Below, piece after piece: positions 54,918 through 64,000 of a DNA stretch of 64,000 nt. Origin of the DNA: Salticus scenicus. Taxonomy: Eukaryota; Arthropoda; Arachnida; Araneae; Salticidae. The position numbers and the translations under genes were made by a program. The notes under the pieces were generated by a model. That model did not search any database, was not told the DNA's origin, and was given only the letters and a program-made list of their open reading frames with translations. Position 1 is the first letter of the stretch. Each line of letters starts with the position of its first letter. The DNA is taken from assembly GCA_963930645.1 (NCBI GenBank), contig OZ005654.1, forward strand, positions 270,794,282 to 270,858,281, read 5' to 3'.

Positions 54918-57054
54918 CAGCGCCCGAAATTTCAACTCAGATTATACTCGCCAAAACAAAAGTTTTACTCGCCACAAAATAGGGTTGTCATTTTTTTCCC
55001 TTATTTACGCGTTTTGGTTTTCATTTTTATTTTTCCTAACTATTTGAAATGTTTTTACAAATGTGCCTAAAATTATATATATTGAAAGTGCGCCGTGTAT
55101 CATCATGTCTCACAATCATCTATAATTGAAAATCATTATAATATACTGTATTTGAGATTTGAAAAATATTAAAATATCTAATAACATAAATGAGAAAGAA
55201 GAAAAAAAGAAGAAAAAAAAACTTCTTCGTCAAACAATATTCTTTGAAAATCTTTTTATTATGAAAGATTAAGCTTCTTTATTTATTTATTTATTTCTTT
55301 AACTTTATACATCAGAAATGTCTTTTTCGCCAATTTTATTTTTGTAATCAGACGGAATGTCGATGTGTCTAGCTTATTCATTATTGTCATTTGAAATAGC
55401 CATTTCGGAATAACTTTTTCGATAAAATCGTTGCTTACAAATCATTAGAAGAGCAAATCCTTGGCGTTTCAGTAAAAAACTGGAAAATGTGAACTGTTTT
55501 TTGATCATTGTTCAACAAAATAAACATAAGCAGTATCTTTAAAAGGGTTCGGGCTCATTTTCATGCGCCAATATCGCATAGGCAAACTTTCGCATTTCTC
55601 TTCTCTCAGATAGTAGGTGACGGGCAAAGAGGCTTTCTGCTCGTCTCTTCTTACTCTAGATAAATCACACTGGGAGAAACGAAACTGCTGAAAAGATTAA
55701 AACTTTTATGCATGCACTAAGCACTTTTCCTTTCCCAGACTGGGGCGATCATAGGGCAGCGCACACTAGAGGTCTGCACGGGTAGAAATTTTGAGGCCCG
55801 GACCCGGCCTGGCCCTTTTATTTTTATCAGTCTTTTTACTCTGCCCAGCCCGATTCAAAAATATGTAAAATAACAACAACAACAAAAAAAATATATCTTT
55901 CTATGAAAAACATTTTTAGTATGTGTTTTGCAGAGGTTTCATATAGCCAAGCAATAGAGTGTTCTTTAACAAAACAGCTGAACTTTTACAAGATAATTAT
56001 ATAGAAACAGAAATTCATTATTAGAAACGTTCAGAAGACACAAAGACTGACAGAAAGTCAAATCGAAAATATTAGCATTTATCAAACAATATAGGAAGGT
56101 ATTTAAAATGTTTAACTAAAAATGCACTTTCAACCATTTCCTCTTATACTCGTAATGCATCCGAATCTTTCATGCGATCCGGCAAACAAAACTTTCATGC
56201 TAATCCAACCCATATTCATTTGAATGCTTTTGCACATGCTAAAAATGATGCTACTTTCATCCAGTGCATTGTAGAGAAGAAAAAGGAGCCTTAGAGGAAA
56301 AGTTACAGCGGAAAGATTTTTACAGCCTTCATACCACCTAAACTCTACAGACCAAAGGACACAAAGGCTTATACACAGTAACGTATCTAACATCTCTTGT
56401 TTGTACATGTGCGCAAACTAGTAGTGACATGCATACTATTTTGAATAGGAAACCATCTAATATTACTTTAAATAAAACATATTAATTTCGAGACATGCTA
56501 AAAATACTTGTGGAAAATCAGATCGCGAACAGGCATACTGTTAGACAATTAAATTCAAGTTAGACATTTTTTAACAAAATAAAATTTTATGTGATATATC
56601 AGCCAGCAAAATTATATAAAATAAATGACTGAAGAAATATTTTATCATTTTCCTTTTTCGTTGATTAACGAGGAAACTAGAAAAAGTTTCGGGCCAGCTT
56701 TTCATCCAGGCCCGGCCCGGTCCGAGTATACACAAAAAATTGAGCCCGGCCCGGCCCGAGAGCAAATTGAAAAAAGTCGGCCCGAAACCAGCCCGTGTGG
56801 GTTCGGGCCGTAAGCCCAGCCCGTGCAGACCTCTAGCGCGTACACAGACTCGGCATTTCGAAAAGAGAAAAAGGAGAGGTTATATATGAAGTTGTAAGAT
56901 GACAAGATTTTTCCATATTTAAATCTATAAAAAGAATGTTTTCTGTCACCGTATCATGTAAGAATTTTGTCGATAACTAGATCAAATTTTTACTCGCCAG
57001 AGTAAAAATTCCACTCGCCAATGGCGAGCTGGCGAGCGGAAATTTCGCGCCCTG
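54918..57054. mobile_element. Middle hAT-type element nested in the outer one
   Basis: The ends CAGCGCCCGAAATTTC and (reverse complement) CAGGGCGCGAAATTTC match at 14 of 16 positions, and both are followed by multiple ACTCGCC motifs. The flanks TGTAGCTA and GTAGCATG share GTAGC and may be a decayed 8-bp target duplication. Without the inner element it is about 1.07 kb. No transposase frame. Confidence 0.78.
55767..56835. mobile_element. Inner hAT-type element nested in the middle one
   Basis: Perfect 16-bp ends, TAGAGGTCTGCACGGG, inverted. The 8-bp flanks GCGCACAC and GCGCGTAC match at six positions. Subterminal GGCCCGG-type repeats occur at both ends. About 1.07 kb, with AT-rich interior and no transposase recognised. 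Confidence 0.85.
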
Positions 57055-57619
57055 GTAGCATGTATATAACAGTTTTAAAGTACAAGAAGGGACTTGAAAA
57101 ATCCGTTCGTGTAACTAGGTTCTTTGATGTGAGGAATCGATTGTGATACCTTTCGAAGCTGAAAATGTTATGGGGTGGAGGAAATAGGGGCAATTATTTT
57201 TAAATTTAAAATAGATCTAGGAGCTATAAAAACTGGGCTCCTAAGTTTTGGGTATTGGAACTCTATTGAATTTATTTTTCAAACTGTAAAATTAAATGTG
57301 AAGATAGGCGGCCGCTGCCGCAGGCAGAGGGAACTCCGAAGTGATCGGAAAAGGCGCTGCCAAAAGCAGCGCGCATTAAAAAGTAAATTTTAACCGATTG
57401 TAAAGGATTTTTTTTTTCAAATATTTTTGAGATTTTATATTAATAAGTGACATGAAATTTTATCAATAAGCGATATGATATTACACTAATAAGTGGTGTG
57501 AATTATATTAACAAGTGATATGAAAATAAAACATGAAAAAAAAATCAAATAATGTTCAGATTTTTATGCGGATCACTAGTGGTCCACGGACCACCCGGTT
57601 GGCTACCACTGTTATAGTT

Positions 57620-58419
57620 AATTACTGGAGTCACTTTTTTTTTTTCATTTTAAAAAGTCAGCGTTTTTTTCCGTATAATCTCAATAAGAAAAATTCTTCA
57701 TTATATATATATGTATTGAAAAGCTTTTCAAACATTGCAAAAGACGAAACCAAGTATCACATGAAGAACTAGAAAGAACATGAATGAAGATTTCTGAAAA
57801 AATTAAGCATCCTTTTAAAGAATACATACAACATTAATACTTTTTCAAGAGCTTAGATTGAAGTTGCATGCAAATTAGGTATTATTTCTATCAAAATGTA
57901 TGCAATTTGCTAAACATTTACAGCATGCTAAGCCCAATAACACCCAAAGGACGTGTAAATAAATTCAAACTCAATAGGAGAAAGGAAAAACAAAAGACAA
58001 ACATACTTATAAACACTACAATCATCAATGTTACTTAAAAATTAAAATGATTTTTAAGAAAGAGTAATAAAACTAAAATTATTACTTAGATTACAATTGA
58101 AAAAAATCACTTTTCCCGCCTCAAACATCCCAGCGTAGCCACGAGGCTAAATAGAGTTAATATTGTAGTTAGTTGCAGAGTCTTAGTTAAATTCTATACT
58201 TATAAGTTGAAAAATAAAATCGAAAATAAATTGAAAATAAAATTTAACAAATAATTATTTTAACAACTAAACCATAAAAATTAAATTTGATTTAGTTTAA
58301 TTTTTCACAGAAATACAATATTATGAAATTCGTAAATTAAAAAGGATTCGTGATACAGTAGTAACGTTCACATTTGAGTTTTTTTTTCCACATTTTTTTT
58401 AAATTTTTACTTTCCGAAC
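57620..58419. other. AT-rich DNA
   Basis: No gene or element is recognised. Confidence 0.4.
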
Positions 58420-59260
58420 ACTATAGTGAGGAAAGTATTGTAATCATGTCAAAAATCCGAATTCGAGATTTTGATGTTTCTATACGTTTTGAGGTCCCCT
58501 GAGTCCGTTTTCACTATTTTTACGATGATGTATGTATGTGTGTGTGTATGTGTGTATGTGTGTATGTGTGTATGTTTGTGAACACGCTAGCGTCTAAAGG
58601 CTTTGTTCGATTAACCTGAAAGTTGGTACGTATATTGTAAGTCACCATAGTACGAACCCTATAGATTTTGGTGAATCTAGCACTTATAGTTTTTTTACAG
58701 GGACACAAAGAAAAATTCTTTATCATTATGGCCTATGGGACCAAAATCTTAAAAGTGCGATAGCATCTAAACGCCTTATTCAATTGAGCAAAAATTTTAT
58801 ACCCATATTATAGGTCACAGATACTCAATCTGTATAGATTTTGGAGAATCTAGCACTTATAGTTTTTTTACAGGGACACAAAGAAAAATTCTTTATCATT
58901 AAGGCCAATGGGGCCAAATTTTTAAAAGTGTGATAGCGTCTAAACGCCTTATTAATCTGAGCAAAAAAATTGTACACATGTTATAGGTCGCATTTGCACC
59001 AACTGTATAGATTTTGGTGAATCTAGCACCACAGTTTTTTTACAGGGACACAAAGAAAAATTCTTTATCATTATGGCCTATGAGACCAAATTTTTAAAAG
59101 TGCGATAGCATCTAAACGCCTTATTCAATTGAGCTGAAAATTTGTATGAATATTATAAATCACTGTTGCACTAACTATAAGCATTTTGGTGAATCTAGCA
59201 TCTATAGATTTTTACAGGGACAAAACGAAAAATTCTTTATCATTATGATCTAAGGGCTCA
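58420..59260 (+). repeat. R1-related repeat, copy g, with 173-bp tandem units
   Basis: The head (AGTGAGGAAAGTATTGTAAT, ACGTTTTGAGGTCCCCTGAG, a GTGTGTATGT microsatellite) is followed by four units at 58590, 58763, 58936 and 59108 (spacing 173, 173, 172). Each unit contains GCATCTAAACGCCTTATTCA, ATAGATTTTGGTGAATCTAG, and TTTTTTACAGGGACACAAAG followed by AAAAATTCTTTATCATTATG. Between neighbouring units the similarity is very high. Confidence 0.92.
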
Positions 59261-59620
59261 AAGTTCAGTAGCGTTAAATAAAACCTCGTGTGATATATGG
59301 AGAAAAAAACACTCTATTATGGTTTTCTCTCTTTTGTTTGTTTAGCAATTCCTCTTTCTTTATTTTATCTACAAAACTGTTAGTTACTCAATGTTCGGAA
59401 AGTCGAGTGGAGTCACTCCAGATTTTTTTTTTATGTTTTGCTCATGTAAACAATAACAAATGGTTGCTTTTTAAAGAATCCTACATATATATATTAGCCA
59501 TTTTTAAAATTTCGGGAAGAAATTTTTCTGGATTATTTCATGAAGTCCAAATTATAATTACTTAAAAATCATGTTTTAAACATAAATGCAATGATTAATA
59601 ATACAAATTTAGATTTTAAT

Positions 59621-59651
<31 letters not shown>

Positions 59652-59869
59652 TGGAGAAGAGGTGGAAAAGTGAAAGCTATGTATGGAAATGGAAGCTTTC
59701 TATGCAAATTTGATATACTTTTTTTTTTTTTTTGTTAGATATAATATCAAAATTACATTCAATTAATTTGTAACTATAAAATTACCAAAACACGACTGAT
59801 GATAATGTCCTATGAAAAAACTGCAAATAAAAATAAATTGTTATAACATTTATTTCTGATTACTTTCTA
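59261..59869. other. AT-rich DNA
   Basis: Contains an A25 run at 59627-59651. A short open frame at 59290-59565 has a Cys/Phe-rich, low-complexity translation and is not called. Confidence 0.4.
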
Positions 59870-60546
59870 TTACCCATACGGTAGAGAAAGTATTGCTTTT
59901 GGGTCAAATTTTCGAAAGTGAGTTTTTGTTATATTCACACGTTTTGAGGTTCCCTGAATACGAAAATCATGTTTTTCGCGATTGGTCTGTGTGTGTGTCT
60001 GTGTGTCTGTCTGTTAGCAGCATATCTCAAGAACAAATAATAGCAGAAAGTCTGAACTTTGTATTCTAAACGTGTATCATTTAGGGATGCTACACTAAGC
60101 TTTATGTTGAACTGAAGCAAATGGTTCGTGTACAGGGACACCCAAGAAAATTCATGTACATCACGTCTATGGGGGTAATTGCAGGTAAGTAGAGTTTAAC
60201 GTTTATAGACTGCACTAAACCAAATGAAATTAATATATATTTTTTATATGCATAAAAACATGGCTTACGCAGAATACGGTAAGTACATTATTCACTGTTC
60301 GTCCACAGGGCTACACAAAAGGACTAGATTCTAGTGCGACAATAGTTGAAAATTGGTGGAAGTGTATTTCAGGTTGTGCCGTGTATTATTACTATAGGAT
60401 TATGTTAAGGTACACCATGTGGTTTGTACATATTCTTCAAAAGACATACAGGGTTGCAAATATTTAAGCGATAACATTCTTTTTTATTGTTAGTGGAAGT
60501 GCTTTACTGTAATATTTTACCATGGCCAGGAAAACTGCTCAAGAAT
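59870..60546 (+). repeat. R1 dispersed repeat, copy h (most complete)
   Basis: The order is: CATACGGTAGAGAAAGTATTG, ACACGTTTTGAGGTTCCCTG, GT/TGTC microsatellite, CATATCTCAAGAACAAATAA, GTTCGTGTACAGGGACACCC, GCAGGTAAGTAGAGTTTAAC, AACATGGCTTACGCAGAATACGG, CCACAGGGCTACACAAAAGG, CAGGTTGTGCCGTGTATTAT, ATTTTACCATGGCCAGGAAAAC. Copy c matches the first half and copy d the second. There is no open frame or obvious terminal repeat. Confidence 0.9.
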
Positions 60547-60599
60547 TGAAACGAATTCCTCATAGACACGTGATAAATAATGTATGTTTTTAAGCTAAA

Positions 60600-60800
60600 T
60601 ATTCGTTACTTGCTTTTTGGATATTTACACCTTTTAAGGCTTCCTGATTACTGAAGTCACGTTTTTTAACGTTTGATCTTTGTCTGTGTGTCTTAAAGTA
60701 ACTTAAAAACGAATAATTTCAGTAGATCCAAAAGTTGTATTTTGAAATTACTATAAGTTTGATGCTGGAAAAGTTTAATCAAGACTAATAAGTTCTAAGG
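60600..60800 (+). repeat. R1 dispersed repeat, copy i (5' part)
   Basis: TTTTAAGGCTTCCTGATTAC, TGATCTTTGTCTGTGTGTC and AACGAATAATTTCAGTAG match the R1 head, placed directly after the end of copy h. Confidence 0.65.
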
Positions 60801-63718
60801 AATGTTGTGTGCGAAAGTTGTCTGAATAATTTTAAGTGAACTTTTAATTTTAATAACAAATTTAAATTCCATATAAATGTATGTGCAGTAATGAAACGGG
60901 GAAGTTCAGGGGGTCGCTAGCCCCCTCATATAGAACTAATTATCATATAAAACTCTTCCGAAACCTAATTTCAATTGTTTTAACAATGGTTTACATAACA
61001 GCACTCGTTATCTTACCTTTTTAGTCTCAAACCTGTATTTATGGTATTAAAGTTCAGGGTAAGAGAAAGTCGTGTGAGTGACACACAGATTGTTTTTAAA
61101 TGTATACCATTTCATAGTACAGATAATACATGGTAATATATATATCATATGTTAATATTCAACGAGAATGAAAAATAAAATATTTATAGATTCCTTATAC
61201 CATATCCATCTAAATAAATAAGCAAATGAAGAATGAAGAAAGAAAAAGATACAAAGAAAGAAAAGAAAAGGAACAAGGGAAGAAAAGGACTTTGTTTCTT
61301 TTAAATAATCGGGAGATTAATTTCCGGACAAAAAGAGTGTTTCTTTAAAGCAAAAACTCAGTTATTTATCATAAAAAAGTCATTTTTTAAATAAGGTGTT
61401 AGTGTGGTTGAAAGGCAACTAAAAGTTGTCAGAATTTCAAATTCAGGTAATGCGACAACAATATTTCTGAGGTTTTTGATCGAAATTTAAAGATTTCCTT
61501 TGAATAATACGAAATTAAAATTTGACTAATATGTCTTTTTTATGCTTTATGAGAGCATAAAGTTAAACGTTAGTCTCAAACACTGTAAAAACGTCAGTTA
61601 CAAACACCGAGGACTTTAATTAAAATAATATATTTTTTAAATATTAATTCAAAATATTTTTTAGAAATATTATCGTATTTTATTTACATAAAATACCTTT
61701 GATGATTTATGTTTGTTAGGTCCAATGAAATTATGTTTTTATCAAAAGATTCTAAGAACTAGTAGAAGATAAAGGAGTTGCTGGGCAGAAACCGGCCCAT
61801 TACAGTTCGAAACTGGCTTGCATTGATGAAGATCAGACGCATTTTAGAAAATCCTGTCCAATATTGTCCGCTGTTGACCAATGTTGAACCTGTAATGTTC
61901 CCTTTTTTCTTCCTTTCTCTCTTTTTTTAAAATTAGATGTAAACAAAGATTTTTCTTTTTAACTTATTCAGAAATTGTCTAGTATTACATAAAAGTTTAT
62001 GCCATAAAATAAAATATTGGCCAATCCGACGAACTCCGATGTTGGTTGATATTACTTTTCAACTGGAAATTTTACTTCTATCTGTTATGGACTTGGCAAG
62101 AAAACATAATGCAAGTGAAAAATAATGTTGCAAATGTTTCTTTTAAAAGTTTGTGGAAGATTGGTGTGCTAGCGACACGCATTAACGTACTTGGCAACCT
62201 TTACAATTTCTCTGGGTGTTATATTACCACAAATTTTTAACAGTAATTTTTAATAACAATTTTCTATGAATTATGTATGGTTAACTGTATAAGAAAATAC
62301 TATGAGAAAATAGTGGTAGTTATTCTTAAAAAAAAAAAAGTTTGAAAATATGCATTGGTATAGGTATAAAGTAACACTGGGAGTTAATTAAAATATAAGG
62401 AATAATTCTTTAAAAAAAATTATAGATAGTGCATAAACAGCCAAGAGGTAAAAATGAGTAGATGCTTTTGAGGGGTATCTTAAGTGTGACCCTCTAGGCA
62501 TTTTATGCGTAATACATGCATGTATGATGTATGTAAAACGGCATGTAACATGTAAGAATAGTGCACACCACGCCTTATAGCTTTTGTCAGTGCCTGCAAT
62601 TAAATCTAAAAATCACCATCATTTCCCCATTTCTTTCTACTTAATATGTTGGAAATACGATGATATATCATTAGTATAAATAACTCTTATAACATTTTAA
62701 GTACATTTGTCTTGAACTATGATCTCATGAATTTTCATAATTATTTTGCGTGATTATAGGATTTGTCTCTGAATTCAACGAAAACATGATAACACGAAAT
62801 AGATGTGAGTAAATATTTTCTTCTAACAAAAGAATATCAGATATGAAACTATAAAATCTCCTTTATCCCAAAGAAGTTAAATCCAATAAATATTGTCTAT
62901 GCAAGAAAAATAAAAAGCTCCTTCCAAAACCGGATCCAAAACCTGCTAAACCAATTCATCTTCCATTCTAATTTTCTGCCAAACTGAGTTTCCTACAAAC
63001 CTAGTCTTTTTTAATCAGACACAAGAATGCCACATATTTTACGCTGTTTACGAAGACTTTCGCCGGCTATTTTCCATAGGGAAAAGTAAAATAACAAAAT
63101 CCCTTCGCTACTTTATGCGGCAGAGCATGGTTACACCGCAAACCCACATCCTTCAGCCTTGAGGGAGTTCTTTGGCTCTTCACTTCTCATGCCCTTCACG
63201 GCCAACCTGCTAAGGTGAAGGACAAGACTCGCTAGTGAAGGAATGCCGCTTCAATCGCCAAGGGCCTTTAAATGGACACAATTGGCTCGTGTAATAAAAA
63301 TCAGATAAAAATCATAAATGAAAATTCATTCGCGTGGGATACGCATTATTATTATTTTTTTTTTTTCGCGATATCTACTCTTTTTACAGAGGAATAAGAA
63401 AAAACTGTGATGAATTTTGAAGAAAATCCAAGAAAAAAGAGATAAATATTGGTCACAGTTCTTATGTAACGTAAATTATTGCATAGGTGGATTGACGTAA
63501 TGAAATTATCTGTTTCAGCCATACTTATATCGTATCTTTCAGTTTCAGGTAAAGAAAGAAAAAAAAAATATATTAAAAAATATAATAAAAGAAAAAATTA
63601 TTTAATATTGAGAAATTATTGAATATTTGAACACGAATTTGTATGACTTAAATATATTTTTATAGCCAATTTTTCTTTTTATAAAATAAGAAAATAAGAA
63701 ATTTTATCTAATACACAC
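60801..63718. other. Non-coding DNA without a recognised gene
   Basis: 60895-60935 has a small AGGGGG/CCCCCT hairpin. 61770-61890 and 63040-63290 are less AT-rich, the latter with CCTTCACGGCCAACCTGC and GTGAAGGACAAGACTCGC, but no frame stays open. They may be parts of unidentified repeats or exons. Confidence 0.35.
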
Positions 63719-63738
63719 ATATATATATATATATATAT
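63719..63738. repeat. (TA)n microsatellite
   Basis: A short TA run, repeated again a few bases downstream. Confidence 0.9.
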
Positions 63739-63749
63739 CTGTATATATA

Positions 63750-64000
63750 TATAAATTACGTGTCACGATGTTTGTCCGGGGTAAACTCCTAAACTAAGGA
63801 ACCGATTTTAATGAAATTTTGCACACTGTGTGCAGTTTGGTCCAACTTGAGAGATAGGATAGTTTTTATCTCAATTTATTGTCACAATATTGTTTTATTG
63901 AAATTATTTGTTAATTATAGACCTTTATTAAAGTTGCTCCAAAATATCTGTGAGTTCCATTAATTTAATTGTTGCCAAAAAAAAAAAAAATACGAGTTCA
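63750..64000 (+). repeat. Start of a dispersed repeat running out of the window
   Basis: TTACGTGTCACGATGTTTGTCC, then CTCCTAAACTAAGGAACCGA and TTTTGCACACTGTGTGCAG resemble a repeat head I have seen described in many arthropod sequences; the class is not certain. It continues to the window edge, where an A-run begins. Confidence 0.4.

Larger units (their letters stand above)
53712..57611. mobile_element. Outer hAT-type element (3.9 kb with nested insertions)
   Basis: The left end CAGTGGTCGCCAA and the right end (reverse complement CAGTGGTAGCCAA) are inverted repeats, followed on each side by a GGACCAC block. An 8-bp target duplication flanks it: TTATAGTC at 53704-53711 and TTATAGTT at 57612-57619. 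8-bp duplications and CAGTGG ends are typical of hAT elements. Removing the middle element leaves about 1.76 kb with no transposase, so it is non-autonomous. The interior repeats a TTCGAAGCTG-AAAATG patch on both sides of the nested insertion. Confidence 0.85.

Noticed and set aside
56130..56408. 92-codon minus-strand frame inside the inner hAT-type element as a transposase
   Set aside because: It has none of the motifs of a hAT transposase, such as the RW-type C-terminal block or zinc-binding BED pattern.

Overview
The window looks like a gene-poor, AT-rich stretch of an arthropod genome, most likely a spider or other arachnid. This is an inference from three things: the look of the tRNA-derived SINEs with AACC-type tails, the Tc1/mariner and hAT relics, and the type of C2H2 zinc-finger family present. 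No ribosomal RNA, intact tRNA, CRISPR or bacterial-type operon is visible. Homopolymer A/T runs of about 15-30 bases and TA, CA, GA and AAAT microsatellites occur throughout.

The only convincing host-like coding sequence is a zinc-finger cluster at 29.6-34.8 kb. Two tandem paralogues lie on the + strand. The first has an in-frame TGA exactly where a zinc-binding Cys codon is expected. The second is open for 415 codons. Downstream on the - strand are two pieces of further family members: one carries the conserved C-terminal domain (33.1-33.4 kb), and one is an apparently identical ~130-bp copy of the second gene's 3' end (34.65-34.81 kb) that keeps what looks like the original stop codon and poly(A) signal.

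Most of the rest is mobile DNA at several ages. 0.65-1.95 kb and 51.2-52.5 kb hold inverted copies of a 1.3-kb element with short terminal inverted repeats and an internal ~175-bp tandem array. 7.2-8.9 kb is a whole but decayed mariner-like transposon. 9.5-10.7, 16.6, 20.9, 25.1-26.0 and 36.9 kb hold TA-flanked foldback elements (MITEs). 13.7-15.7 kb is a head-to-head palindrome of two Tc1 relics, one arm interrupted by a 379-bp element with perfect 32-bp ends. 2.7, 5.1, 15.8, 16.9-17.5, 17.5-17.8 and 49.8 kb hold copies of one tRNA-derived SINE, three with recognisable target-site duplications. 18.4-19.7 kb holds two adjoining C-rich tandem arrays. 53.7-57.6 kb is a three-deep nest of hAT-type elements.

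A further dispersed non-coding family, called R1 here, recurs at 23.0-24.2, 26.8-27.1, 34.8-35.1, 45.6-46.6 and 58.4-60.8 kb. It shares a head module with the 1.3-kb element: a conserved GTTTT-AGGT-CCTGAA-CGAAAAT patch, a GT/TGTC microsatellite, an ATCTCA-GAACAAAT patch, then ~175-bp repeat units. I do not recognise this family by name, and it is the best candidate here for an undescribed repeat system. All similarity statements come from reading the sequence by eye; no database search was run.
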